From the NCBI GenBank assembly GCA_043228905.1, contig JBHGNT010000012.1:8866001-8930000 (forward strand): a stretch of DNA of 64,000 nucleotides, written 5' to 3'. This document shows positions 18,788-30,995 of the stretch, in pieces. A model generated the notes under the pieces. That model saw only the letters and a list, made by a program, of their open reading frames with translations. It ran no database searches and was not told the origin of the DNA. This stretch comes from Azolla caroliniana. Taxonomy: Eukaryota > Polypodiophyta. Position 1 is the stretch's first letter. The number at the start of each line of letters is the position of its first letter. Both the position numbers and the translations under genes were made by a program.

Positions 18788-21700
18788 TATGGCATGGGAT
18801 GTCTTACTAGTCCGATCCGCTTCCCACATGCATCAAGCTTGTGGGGTATCAATACTTTGGTTAGCATATCTGACCTGTTCTCGGCCGTGTGGATCTTCGT
18901 CAGTGCGAACTCTCGATCTTCTACTCGCTCCCGGATCCAGTGATACCTACGCTGGATGTGCTTCGTCCTGGAATGGTACGTCGCGTTCTTAGCAAGGTGG
19001 ATGACACTTTGACTATCGCAATAGAGCCGGTATTCATCTTGCCGGATACCGAGCTCTCCGATGAAGTCCTTCATCCATAATATTTCCTTCATCTTGCCGG
19101 ATACCGAGCTCTCCGATGAAGTCCTTCATCCATAATATTTCCTTTATCTTGCCGGATACCGCCATGTACTCCGCCTCCGTGGTTGACAACGCAACCATGT
19201 TCTGCAGCCTCGACTGCCACGAAACAGTTCCCCCTTGATATGTCATTACATAGTAGACCGGTTGGTATCCACATTAGCTGACATGTCCGACTCGGTAAAA
19301 CCATCAAGTTGAGGTTTACCGGAGCCGAATCGGAGACACATATTCAAAGTGCCCTTCAAGTACCGAAGTATCCATTTGACCGCGTTCTAGTGCTCCTTGC
19401 CGGGATTGCTCATAAACCGGCTCACCACTCCGACTGCGTATCCAATATCCGGCCGAGTACACACCATTGTGTACATCAAGCTCCCGACAGCAGAGGCATA
19501 TGGAACCTTCACCATATCCGCCTTCTCAGCTTTCGTCTTTGGGCTTTGCTTACTGGATAGTCTGCAGTTTTTCGGGAGTGTCGATCCGACCGGTTTCGCT
19601 TCTAACATGTTGAGCCGCTGAAGCACCTTTGTCACGTATTTCTCTTGTGACAACCACAATTGCTTCTTTGACTGGTCCCAGATGATGTGCATCCCCAGTA
19701 TCTGTCTTGCAGGACCCAAGTCTTTCATTGAGAAAGTTCGGTTGAGAGCCTTCTTCAACATCTGTATTTTGGCTTGGTCCCGTCCGACGATCAACATGTC
19801 GTCCACGTACAGAAGGAGTATCAGGAAGTCTCCACCTTCGAACTTCTTCACAAATACGAAGTAATCGGCCTACGTCTTGTGGTACCCTTGATCGTTCATG
19901 AAGGAGTCGAACTTCCGGTACCATTGTCGGGGAGCCTACTTCAACCCATAGAGGCTCTTTTTTAACCGGAAAACCACGTGCTCCTTCCCTTTCTTCACAA
20001 ATCCCTCCGGTTGCTACATGTAGATCTCCTCTTCGAGGTCACCGTGAAGGAATGTCGTCTTCACGTCCAGCTGCTCTACCTCGAGCTCCATGCTTGCCGC
20101 TATACTCAACATCGTTCGGATGGAAGTCATCTTTACTACCGGGGCAAATATCTCGTCGAAGTCCACACCCTTCTTCTGCTGGAACCCCTTCACCACGATC
20201 CTGGCTTTGTATCTCAGGGGTTTGCCGACATCTCCAAGTTTCAACTTGTACACCCACTTATTTCGGAGTGCCCGCTTTTCTTTCGGCAACTCCACCAATT
20301 CGTACGTATGGTTCTCATGAAGGGAATCTATCTCATCCTGCATGGCACTTAACCATTTGCGGCTGTGGGTGTCATCCCTCGCTTCTTCGAAGCTTTCCGG
20401 CTCTCCCTGATCGGTCAGCAGCACATGCTCTGCATCCGGAAATCTCCGGGGGGGCCTTCTCTCTCTGAGAGGATATCTCCGTCTTTGGCCTTCGGCAACC
20501 GGCTCCACTATTTGTTCTTCATCCGAATCCGATTTGGGGTCTTGGCTAGTTCCGGTTTCAGCTTCCTCTACTTCTTCTGCCGGTTTGGTATCCTCCCCGT
20601 AACCGGCTGGTTCCTCGAGTGTCAACCGGCTCTTAGCCAGGTGGCTCTGAATCTCATCGGAGTTCATAATCTTCTTCTCCGACTCCCAGTCGGCAAGAGT
20701 CTTGTCCTCCATGAAGATAATATCTTGGCTTCGGAAAGCCTTCTTGTCAACTGGATCCCACACTCGGTAGCCGAACTCATCATCGTCGTATCCGAGGAAT
20801 ATGCATGGCCAGGTCTTTGGATCCAACTTTCCTCTCCGGTCCTTAGCAACATGCACATATGCGAGACACCCAAACACCTTCAGATGCCAGTAGGACACTT
20901 CCTTACCGGTCCATACTCTTTGCGGCGTGTCTCCGTCCAAGGGTACTGAGGGTGATCTGTTTATCACGTATGTCGCCGTCGACACTACCTCAACCCAAAA
21001 CGACTTGAGTAATTTTGCATGCACCAACATACTCAGAACCCTCTCCATTATGGTCCGGTTCATCCTCTCGGCCAGCCCGTTCAGTTCCCGCGTCTTCGGC
21101 ACGGTAAATTCGAGCCGGATTCCCTTCGAGCGATAGTACTCCTCGAACTGCCCCAGGTATTCACCTCCGTTATCTGCTCGAACTGCCTTCAACTTCCGGC
21201 CGGTTTCTCTTTCCACTCTTGCGTGGAGCTCTTGGAAGACGGATAGCACCTGATCCTTTGTCTTCAATGGTGTGGCCCACAGCTTCCGGTTGTGGTCATC
21301 TATGAACGTCATAAAGTACTGCGATCTGGCATGTGACTTCGTGTCCACTTGACACACATCAGTATGCACCAACTCCAGTGGTGCATTACGTCTCATCGGT
21401 GGCCTCGATCGGAAGGAGGTCCGGTTTTGTTTACCGGCCAGACAATCAGTGCACTTCTCCAAGTACACGTTCTTCACTGGAATGAGGTTGTCGTTTGCAA
21501 GCCTCTTCATCCCCTTCTCGCTCATGTGACACAACTTCTTGTGCCACATCTCACCGGCAATGTCGGAAGCCACGTTCACTTCTTCTGGGCATAACCGGGC
21601 ATTCATAAGGTACAACGTGTTGACCTTCCGGGCCCGAGCCACAATCAGGCTCCCTTTGCTGAACTTCATAACACCATTCTGGATGCTACCCTTGTAGCCT

Positions 21701-22851
21701 TCATCATCTAGCCGACCGGCTGATATCAGGTTCAGTCGAACCTCCAGAACGTGTCGGACATCCTTCAGCAGCAGCTTGCATCCGGTTGGTGTTGTCAACC
21801 ACATGTTTCCTATGCTGACAATTCGGCATGTACCTTCATTCCCCATCCGGACACAGCCGTGATCACCGGCTGAGTAGGATGAGAAGCATTTCCGGTCTGG
21901 GGTAAGGTGGAACGATGCTCCGGAATCGACAAACCACGTTGTCTCGTCGCCGGCAAGGTTCAACTCACTCTCCTCGGTGATGAGCATCAACTCTTGTTCA
22001 CTTGCCGTGATTGCCATCGTCCCCTTCCGGTTCGTTCCCCTCCGGTCTTTACCGTTCCGGTCCGGTGTCCGCTTCGAATCGGTACCATCAGTTTCCTTGT
22101 CTTTTCTGAAGTGCCGACAGTTCTTCTGGAAGTGTCCCGACTTGCCACAATAGAAGCAGGTAGGCCTCCCCCTTGACTTTGACCGTGACCCCGACTTCTC
22201 CCGGTTCTGGGGACTACGGTTCCTTTGTCTTTCGCGTTCCAATTCGGTAATGAGCGCTTTGGAGTTGGATTTCGTATCCTTGTCTTTCCAATGCGCTTCC
22301 TCATCCAGCAAGCTCGACTTCACTCTTGCTAGGGATAACCGTTTCCCTTCCAGCCCGGCATTGCCCAAAGTGACAACCAACATCTCCCAGCTATCTGGGA
22401 GGGAACCGAGCAGGAGTAGTGCTAGTACCTCATCGGCGAGAGGTACTTCCAATGATGTTGCCTGGTGTATCAGCCCCTGGAAGGCATTCATGTGCTCCGC
22501 CATGCTGGAGCCATCTTGGTACTGGAGTCTTACTAGCTTCCGAAATACCGAAACCTGATTAACAACATTTTTGTTCTGAAACATAATGTTGATCTTCTCC
22601 CAGAGCTCATGAGCCTTGCTCTCTTCATTGAAGTTGTTGTATAGACTCATGTCGATGAAGCACCGTATGTACGCCATTGTCTTCATGTGCATCACCTCCC
22701 ATATCGTGGCATCGATTTTGTCCGGTCTCTTGTCCCCGAACTGAACCGGCAGCCAAAGATCTTTAACCACGAGCATGTCCCTCATCTTCGACTTCCACAC
22801 TGAATAGTTGGAGCCGATGAGCTTGAACATGCCTCCCAATGAATTGTCCAT
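18788..22851 (-). pseudogene. copia gag-pol (H)
   Basis: Begins with ATG at 22849-22851. The first 945 codons are open: gag, zinc knuckle CFYCGKSGHFQKNC, protease WFVDSGASFHL, integrase (VHTDVCQ, RADNGGEY, LNGLAERMN) and the N-terminal part of reverse transcriptase. TAG codons then occur at 20014, 19936 and 19870, each where the relative E has CAG. The active-site box LLLYVDDMLIVGRD is intact further on. RNase H is broken by a 55-bp tandem duplication at 19033-19142. All catalytic residues I checked survive, so decay is by stops and the duplication. Confidence 0.92.
19033..19142. repeat. 55-bp tandem duplication in RNase H of H
   Basis: Two nearly identical copies, beginning CATCTTGCCGGATACC, lie head to tail. 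Fifty-five is not a multiple of three, so the second copy shifts the frame. The relatives E and P have one copy. Confidence 0.9.
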
Positions 22852-22867
22852 TTTTCTGTGTCATTTC

Positions 22868-22879
22868 GCTCTGATACCA
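22868..22879 (-). promoter_or_regulatory. primer-binding site of H
   Basis: TGGTATCAGAGC on the minus strand, three bases from the 5' LTR edge at 22883. Confidence 0.92.
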
Positions 22880-22882
22880 ATT

Positions 22883-23607
22883 TGACGTGAAATACGTGGA
22901 TTAATCTCCAGCCACAACTGAAGCGTAGATCACTTGATGACAATCAAAACACAGAAGAAATGGGAATGGAGGAAAGTCGACAAAACAGAAAGAGAATACA
23001 CAAGATATTAACGTGGAAAACCCTGAGAGGGAAAAACCACGGGAGTCCACAGACTCCAAACTATCACTCTATAAAGTAATACAACAGGGAGCACAGAGGC
23101 AACGACCTCTTGCTCACAATCTTCGCCTAACGGTGGTTACAACAGAGACATGCTAAGTATCGCTCTCTCTGTCTCTCTCTCTGTACGGTCGTTACACCAA
23201 TAACTCTATCATCATCATTATTAAGTTTGACCTAGGTCATATTTATACTAATATGACTTTCGGGCTATTTACAAATATAGCCCTAGTGGGCTCTCTGGAA
23301 CATATTTACATATATGTCCCTTCCATCCGATGAGAGGTTCTCACCGGGCTTGCAACATCCAGTTCTAACCGGGTCTTCCTTGCTGGGCACTCGTCATCCG
23401 GTTCTCACTAGGTCGTCCGTTGCCGGGTACTCCACATCTGGTTCTCACTGGGTCTTCCGTTGCCGGGTACTCCATATCCGGTTCTCACCGCGTCTTCCGT
23501 TGACGGGTACTCCACATCCGGATTCGGCCTTGGTCTATCGGCTCAGCCGAGTTGCTCATCAACACTGTTCTTCTCACTTCCCATTCGAAGGGACCTGTTT
23601 CCTAACA
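22883..23607 (-). repeat. 5' LTR of H
   Basis: TGACGTGAAATA to TTTCCTAACA (725 bp), about 96 bp longer than its partner because of the minisatellite at 23335-23525. Includes a CT-rich run at 23164-23184 and a probable TATA region near 23250. Confidence 0.92.
23335..23525. repeat. 40-bp minisatellite in H 5' LTR (long version)
   Basis: About five imperfect copies of the 40-bp unit. One unit repeats GGTTCTCAC...CCGTTGCCGGGTACTCC three times in succession. Confidence 0.8.
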
Positions 23608-23911
23608 GTTCGATCGGTCCGAATCCGGATCCGTCTTTCTCCGAATCATCGTGCTTCTTCCAACACTTGTTCTCCTTCTGGCCTTTCTTGCCACAATACC
23701 AGCATTCTACAAAGTGTTTCCCTTACCAGTTCTCGTTGCCTCCTCGACTCCCCTTGCTTCTGGAGGGTCCGGAATTGTTGTCGACATCACCACGATGCCT
23801 TCTTCCTTGCTCCCGTCAGCCGCGTCCATTGTGCGCCGACTCGCCAAAACCACGGGGCTTATCTCCCTCCTTGTACAACATCTTGTTGTCAATGTGCGTA
23901 CTCTTCAACAC
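23608..23911 (-). pseudogene. copia gag zinc-knuckle segment (G)
   Basis: Between H and A. The minus strand encodes a segment like that of D at 39770-40020, including CWYCGKKGQKENKC, in which the His of CX2CX4HX4C has become Gln, followed by KDGSGFGP. A stop near 23720 interrupts it. The upstream gag resumes at 32689, beyond element A. Confidence 0.75.
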
Positions 23912-24255
23912 TGTTACCCCTAAAAATATACGGGGAGGCATAAAGGTATGTGTAATGATGTGGTTGATGTATATGTGTAAAGCTAATGAGTGTGTGAGGA
24001 TGAGTATGTGTATGGACACATCCACAATTATGTGCATGTGTACAAGAATGTGTAATGGTCTTATTTATAACGGTCATGTAACCATTACATTGGATGTATT
24101 ATATAAACCCACTATGGGGTATGTAATGAAATATACATTTTCCCCCTCTCATTTTGTGTCATTTCCTATTTGTCTCTCTCTCTAGCTCTCTCCCTATCGT
24201 AACCCCCTTGGGAGGGGGGTGAAGCCATTCTAGGCTTCACTCCCCACCCCCAACA
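23912..24255 (+). repeat. 5' LTR of A
   Basis: 344 bp, TG to CA. TATATAAA at 24100-24107 is a good TATA box on the plus strand. The last 50 bases form a strong GC-rich hairpin (GTGAAGCC...GGCTTCAC). Confidence 0.88.
24219..24247 (+). terminator. hairpin at the end of LTR A
   Basis: GTGAAGCC ATTCTA GGCTTCAC is a perfect 8-bp stem, flanked by GGGG on the left and CCCC on the right that can extend it. Repeated in the other LTR near 32652-32680. A role in RNA 3'-end formation or dimerisation is only inference. Confidence 0.4.
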
Positions 24256-26002
24256 ACACTTTTGGCACGCCGGGACGACCAACCTCCCTTGAGAATAGGT
24301 CATTCTCTCTCTCCCTCACTCTCCCTCTCCATCACTAATCTCTATCTCTCCCTCTCTGTACATGTCTGTTAGTGTTTGTGTAGAGAGTATGGTGTTGTGC
24401 ATGGACTCTTTGTGTGGGAGCCAGCCTGTGATGGAGATATCAACATTATTCCCTTGAGAAGAAGTCCTTTTCTCTGACTATATTTGCACTTGAGGCTGCT
24501 TAGTAAAACCCTAACCCTAGCCTCTCTATGAGCTTTCTCTATTTTCCCCATTTCCAAACACCTACACTATTACAACTCCCTGATCAAGCCCTCAAGGTTT
24601 TGTCTGTGTGTTATCCTTCTTGATCCGAGTTCTACTCCCTGTAGCACTTCGCAATGACGAGCTCTCATTAGCTATATTTGCAAATTTGGAAAACGAGTGA
24701 CAGACGATGGGGATAATGCTGAAGTATAGCTTCTAAAAGAATATAACAAAAGAGACCTAGAATATGTGATATGGTATGGTGAGTTGAAAGGGGTCATCGA
24801 CATCAATGGTGCAATATTTTGACGTGAAGACCATAGTTAAGATTGATACATTTGATAAGACAATCAGAAGATTCAAAAGCTAGAGGTGGAGGGCAAATGT
24901 AGTGTTTGGTTGGTTCGTTCAACAAAACATGCCATTCTAAGAAGTGCTTCTTCTCCCATTCATATGGTTCCATTTAAGGGTGGTTTGAAGTAACAATTCT
25001 AGCGTATTGTAAGGACATTGGGATTATGGTTTCTACCATTGGAGCCCTCTTTGAGGATTGAGGAATGGGAAAAGGCCTTGGTTTGAGTGAGGAACCACGA
25101 CCAAGCATAGAGCCGACTACCAAGAAGAGGAGGACGAGGAAAGAGACGGGCATAGAAAGACCTACACAGCTAGTGGACAGAGCTGACCGCTGGACAGACA
25201 GACAACGACGACCAACATACGGCAGTTACGGAGACGACCATTGCTGCAAGGACAGTCGGACAGTCGGCTGATAGAGACAACCGACCACACGGTGATAGCC
25301 GGCGGCCAGAGAGCAACCGAGATGCGCAACCAAAAGCACAAACGAGACGCGTGAGCATATGGCCAAGACGCACAGCCGAGAATGCGGCTGAGAGTATTGC
25401 CAAGATGCGCAGTCGAGATGCGTGGCTGAGAGTACGGCCAAGTGATGGCCGAGAGACAGTTGGGCCGAGAATCAACGTCAGCCAAGAGCCTACCGAGATA
25501 TGGCTGATGTCTGATGCAACGGACGATCGACAACTGACGGTGGCAAAGCCGGAAAGACAGTCCAAAAGCCGTACAGAACCAGCCGCCGAGAGATGGCCGA
25601 AGTTCAACAGGTGTCCGGAAAGACACGGCCAAACCAAGAGCCTACTGTTCAAACAACTGCCGCACAGTGGCGGCCGAGCCAACATCCAACAGAGTTGGCC
25701 GAACAGACGGCGACGACCGTCGACCAGAGAGCATTCGACAGTCATGGCTGGCAGAGAGAGAAGGATGACCACGGATGGAAATGGCCATAGATGACCGATG
25801 GAAGAAGAGATAGATCAAAGCAACAGATAGAAAAGCAAGAAAGCAAAGGAGGACAATGACAAAGAAGGAGAAGAAGGACAAAAACGAAGAACAAGAAGAG
25901 GAAGAAGAAGCTAAAACCATGGCAGAGATAGTGGTTGTTGCAAGAAGGAAAGAGAAGAAGAAGAATAGACAACAACGTAGAGAAGAAGCAACAAGAAGAG
26001 AA
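24256..26002. other. internal region of A, left part
   Basis: TGGCACGCCGGGACG at 24263-24277 is in the place of a primer-binding site, though seven bases from the LTR. From about 25180 to 25760 the sequence is a GCCGA/ACAGA-rich low-complexity tract; a 147-codon plus frame over it has biased, repetitive composition and no recognisable domain. From 25800 it is purine-rich (GAAGAAGAA). No gene supported. Confidence 0.55.
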
Positions 26003-26893
26003 TGTTAATGTATCCGGTCACTATTTTGTCTTTTCTTTTTTTAATAATATTTATTATTATTATTAGATAGTAATATAAAACAAAACGAAAGTTTTGTTTC
26101 TTTAGTAATTATTACCCTTACTTTATTTCTTTAAAAGGGTAAATGTAAGTTACGTTTTTTAGTGAGTAAAGAAAGAAAAGAAAAATAATAATAATAATAA
26201 TAATAAAGAGGAAAACAAAACAAAACGACCGTTTTTGTTTTTGAGAGAGACAAAGAGAAGAGAGGGTGGAAAGGAAATATATATATATATGGGAAGAGGT
26301 GAGAACAAAAGTAGGAGGAGTGTGAAGCATAGTGAAGCATAGAGAAGCTTGGTGAAGCTTGGAGAAGCTTGGTGAAGCTTGGAAAAGCTTGGTGAAGCTT
26401 GGGGAAGCTTGGTGAAGCTTGGAGAAGCTTGGTGAAGCTTGGAGAAGCTTGGAGAAGCTTGGTGCTCAACTCATCTACTCCCAATCTCATTTCCATCTCC
26501 ACTACTCAACGTGAGATCTACACGGCTACTACTTCGACTTGTGGACGTTCTTATCCGGGTTTTCTTCTCTCTTCTTTTCTCTTATATGCTTGAGAGATAA
26601 TCTTATCCCTTTGGATTATTGTACCATCTTTGTCGGTAGTACTATGCTACATATCTCTACTTATTTCTAGTATATCTAGAAGTAGAATTTGTACTTGTGT
26701 TGTATCTCTTTGGTGATAGTGGATTGGTTTTGGACTTTTGTCCCGTGGTTGTTTCCCGCATTGAGGGGTTTTCCACGTTAAATCTTGTGTAATCTTTGTT
26801 GTGTCATTGTGTGTGTTTCTTGTGTTTCTTTTTCATTATAATTGAGCATAAAACGTGACGCATGTTACACTCTTATGTGTCTATACCTCATCA
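26003..26893 (+). repeat. 5' LTR of I
   Basis: TGTTAATG to CTCATCA, 891 bp. An (AT)n run at 26277-26290 may serve as TATA box. The array at 26321-26460 makes it longer than the 3' LTR. Confidence 0.95.
26321..26460. repeat. 10-bp minisatellite, 14 units
   Basis: Fourteen tandem copies of GAAGCTTGGT and variants. The other LTR has only five (31311-31360). Confidence 0.93.
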
Positions 26894-26895
26894 AA

Positions 26896-26907
26896 TGGTA
26901 TCAGAGC
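26896..26907 (+). promoter_or_regulatory. primer-binding site of I
   Basis: TGGTATCAGAGC two bases after the LTR end. Confidence 0.94.
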
Positions 26908-26937
26908 AGAGCTTGTGTTTTTTTTGCTCAATTATAA

Positions 26938-29900
26938 ATGGAGGCAAACACATCAACAATGGTTGTTTTAAATGGCACGAACTATCAAAAATGGAAAGGA
27001 AAAATGAAAGATTTGCTTTTCGTTAAAAATATGCATTTACCTATATTCGCAAAGATTAAACCCGAAAAGAAAAATGATGAGGAATGGGATTTTGAAAATG
27101 AACAAGTATGTGGTTTCATTCGTCAATGGGTAGGAGATAATGTCTTGAATCATGTTGTGAATGAAACAAATGCAAAGACTTTGTGGAATAAATTAGAAAC
27201 CTTATATGCTTCTAGAACCGGTAATAATAAGTTGTTTTTACTCAAACAAGCAATGCATTTGACTTATAAAGAAAATAAGTCGGTTTTAGATCATTTAAAT
27301 GAATTTCAAGGATGTTTCGATCAATTGTCTAGCATGGGTATAAACTTTGAAGAAGAAGTTCTTTCTTTATGGTTGCTAAATACTCTTCCCGAGTCATGGG
27401 AAACATTTAGGGTTACTCTAGCTAGTGCGGCTCCTAAGGGAGGTATGACAATGGAACTTGTGAAGGGTGGAATTCTAAATGAAGAAATGCGGCGAAGGAC
27501 GCAAGGAGCAACATCAAACATGGAAGCCTTCGTTGCTGAAAATAGAGGAAGAAGCCAAAAGAGGAGTGATGACCGAAACAACAAAGGTAGAAGTAGAAGT
27601 AAGTCAAAGTCTAAATATAAAGATTTAGTTTGTCATTTTTGTGGTAAGACAGGTCACATAAAGAAATATTGTTTCAAATGGAAGAAGGAAAATAAAGTGT
27701 CGAACTACATGAAAGATAAGAAAAATGTGAATGACAATATCGATTATGTTAATGTTGCTTCCTCTAATGATTTACTTGTTGTATGTACAAGTTACAATGA
27801 AGTTAACATAAGTAGCCATGAAACCACTTGGGTTCTTCATAGTGGTGCCTCCCACCATGTTACGTCTAGAAGGGATTTTTTCTCATCTTACACTCCAGGT
27901 GACTATGGTGTTGTGAAGATGGGGAATGATGGATTTGCAAAGGTAGTCGGCATAGGAACCATTTTCTTGCAAACCAACACGGGATTCAAGTTGATTCTAC
28001 ATCAAGTACGACACGTGCCCGATATTAGATTGGATCTAATCTCCACAGGTACATTAGACGACGAGGGCTATAACCATTCGTCTCAAAATGGTAAGTGGAA
28101 AATCTGTAAGGGTTCTTTGATTGTTGCGAAAGCAAATAAATGTTGTCACAATGGTTTATATCTTTTGCAAGCTTCTGTCTCTACTAACTTTGTCAATGTA
28201 GTTGAAAATCAAGATGTTTCAAAATTGTGGCATAAGAGATTGTCCCATATTAATGAAAAGGGACTTGACTTTCTAGCAAAAAAGAACGTCCTACCAGGTT
28301 TAAAAGATGTGAAGTTAGATACATCTGATCATTGTTTGGCAGGGAAGGCTAAGAGGGTTTCCTTTAAGCATTCTTCTCTTCGACAAAAAGGTATACTCGA
28401 GCTAGTGCATTCTGATGTGTGTGGACCCTTGAAGGTAAGGTCAATGGGTGGAGCACTTTATTTTGTTACTTTCATTGATGATCATTCTAGGAAGCTTTGG
28501 GTTCGAATGTTGAAATCAAAAGATCAAGTTTTTGATGTTTTTAAAGAGTTTCACGTTTCTGTTGAGAGAGAGACAGGGAAGAAACTGAAATGTATTCGTA
28601 GCGATAATGGTGGCGAATACTGTGGATCTTTTGATGCGTATTGTCGAGAGCAAGGTATCAAACATCAAAGAACCCCTCCTAAGACTCCCCAATTAAATGG
28701 TTTGGCCGAAAGAATGAATAGAACCCTAGTTGAAAGAGTTAGGTGCTTACTCTCAGATGCAAGGTTACCTAAATCATTTTGGGGTGAGGCTTTGAATACT
28801 GTTGCACATATCATTAATCTATCTCCTACTACCGCATTGCAAGGCGATGTACCAAATAGAGTGTGGTACGGTAAAGATGTCTCTTATGATTACTTACGTG
28901 TGTTTGGGTGTAAGTCTTTTGTACATATACCCAAGGATGAAAGATCGAAGTTAGATGCTAAATCTAAACAATGCATTTTTATTGGTTATGGTCAAGATGA
29001 TTTTGGTTATAGGTGTTACGATCCTGTGGGAAAGAAGCTTATTAGGAGTCGTGATGTAGTGTTCATCGAAGACCAAACCATTGAGGACATTGACAAGGCG
29101 GAAAGGTCAAGTACCACTTTAGATGGTGACCTAGTAGATATTGATCCAATTCCTATGATGGATGATGATACACAAGAGAGTGCCTCACAACAAGAGGAGC
29201 AACATGAGGATGTTGGTCAGCCGTTGATTGTAGATGATGCTAGTAATGATGTTGTTTTGCCAGAGACAGGTCTTGAGCGGGGGGAGCAACTTCCATTACA
29301 AGAGGTGGCAAATCAACCTTTAAGGAGATCTACAAGAGAACGACGATCATCCACGAGGTATCCTAGTTCTGAATATGTTCTACTCACTAATGAAGGTGAA
29401 CCGGAAAGTTTTCATGATGTGCAAACTCTTAAAGACAAAGATAGTTGGGTAGAGGCCATGCATGAAGAAATTAATTCTTTGAAAAAGAACAACACATTTG
29501 AGCTAGTTGAACTTCCTGAGGGTAGGAGAGCTTTGAAAAATAAATGGGTGTTTAAGTTAAAAAGGGGTGATGATAACTTTATAAAATATAAAGCTCATTT
29601 GGTGGTAAAAGGATATGGTCAAAAGAAAGGAATTGATTTTGACGAAATTTTCTCACTAGTTGTGAAATTAAGCTCAATACGAGTTGTGTTAGGTTTGGTA
29701 GCTAGTTTAAACCTTGAACTTGAACAATTAGATGTGAAAACTGCTTTTTTACATGGTGACCTAGATGAGGAAATATACATGGAACAACCGGAGGGTTTTA
29801 AAGAGAAAGGGAAAGAACATTTGGTATGTAGGTTGAAAAAGAGTCTCTATGGCCTAAAACAAGCACCGCGCCAATGGTATAAAAAGTTTGATTCTTTTAT

Positions 29901-30954
29901 GGTGAATCAAGGTTATAAAAGAACTAATGCGGACCATTGTGTGTATGTTAAACAACTTGAGGATGGTAATTTTATTATACTTCTTTTGTATGTTCATGAT
30001 ATGCTAATTGTTGGGCAAGACCTAAATATGATTAATAGGTTAAAAGTGGAGTTATCTAAAACTTTTGACATGAAAGATTTAGGGCCTTCTAAGCACATTT
30101 TAGGTGTGCAAATAACTCGTGATAGAGAATCAAAGAAATTGTGGCTTTCACAAGAAACGTACATAGAAAGAATCCTCGAAAGGTTCAACATGCAATATTC
30201 GAAACCAGTAAGTACTCCTCTTGCCACTCACTTTAAATTGAGAAGGAAATGTTGTCCAATTACCGAGGAGGAAAGAGATGAGATGTCATTGATTCCCTAT
30301 GCCTCGGCGGTTGGATCTTTAATGTATGCTATGGTTAGCACACAACCAGATATTGCACATGCAGTTGGTACAGTGAGTAGGTATCTCTCTAACCCTGGTA
30401 AATCTCATTGGAATGCCGTAAAATGGATTTTACGGTATTTGAGAGGTACATCTAAGTTGTGCATTTGTTATGGAGGTTCTAAACCAATTCTTGAAGGCTT
30501 TACAGATGCGGACATGGCTGGAGATCTTGATGCTAGGAAATCTACATCCGGTTTCTTGTTTACTTTTGCAGGGGGAGCTATATCATGGCAATCCAAATTG
30601 CAAAAGTGTGTTGCCTTGTCCACTACAGAAGCTTAATACATTGCAGCAACTGAGGATGGCAAAGAAATGCTTTGGATAAAAAGGTTTCTTTTAGAATTGG
30701 GTTTGAGCCAATTAACTTATGTGGTTTTTTGTGACAGTCAAAGTGCAATGGACCTAAGCAAGAACTCAATGTATCACTCACGGACAAAACACATCGATGT
30801 AAGGTATCATTGGTTACGATTGGCAATCGAGGAGCAAATGTTGCAACTAGATAAAGTTCATATTGATGACAACGTTGCTGACATGCTAACAAAGGTGGTT
30901 CCAAGGGAGAAGCTTGAGCTATGTGCCAAGCTTGCCAGAATGGAGATAAATTGA
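26938..30954 (+). pseudogene. copia gag-pol with altered catalytic sites (I)
   Basis: ATG at 26938 follows the primer-binding site. Gag, zinc knuckle CHFCGKTGHIKKYC from residue 232, protease, integrase (VHSDVCGPL, RSDNGGEY, LNGLAERMN), reverse transcriptase (LDVKTAFLHGDL) and RNase H (FTDADMAGD, CDSQSAMDL) lie in one frame of 1338 codons, broken only by TAA at 30634-30636 in the RNase H segment TEAEY. Two catalytic sites are altered: protease WVLHSGASHH for the usual DSGA, and reverse transcriptase YVHDM for YVDDM. Both are GAT to CAT. Either should abolish activity, so the copy is not autonomous despite its nearly intact frame. Confidence 0.94.
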
Positions 30955-30983
30955 TACACAAGCAATTCTCTCCTTGTGTGACC

Positions 30984-30994
30984 GGAGGGGGAGA
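30984..30994 (+). promoter_or_regulatory. polypurine tract of I
   Basis: GGAGGGGGAGA one base before the 3' LTR. Confidence 0.88.
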
Positions 30995-30995
30995 T

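Larger units (their letters stand above)
18145..23607 (-). mobile_element. Ty1/copia element H inserted in G
   Basis: LTRs at 18145-18773 and 22883-23607 enclose a minus-strand gag-pol. Flanks are GCTCG (18140-18144) and GTTCG (23608-23612), a 5-bp duplication with one mismatch. The reading of G continues across the insertion, which confirms the boundaries. Family of E, M and P by protein and primer-binding site. Confidence 0.93.

Noticed and set aside
25351-25794. 147-codon plus-strand ORF in element A as a gene
   Set aside because: It runs over a GCCGA/ACAGA-rich low-complexity tract that is open in several frames on both strands, with no recognisable domain.
26321-26460. CRISPR array from regular short repeats
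   Set aside because: Units of 10 bp follow each other without spacers, they differ between the two LTRs of one element, and the context is plant retrotransposon DNA.
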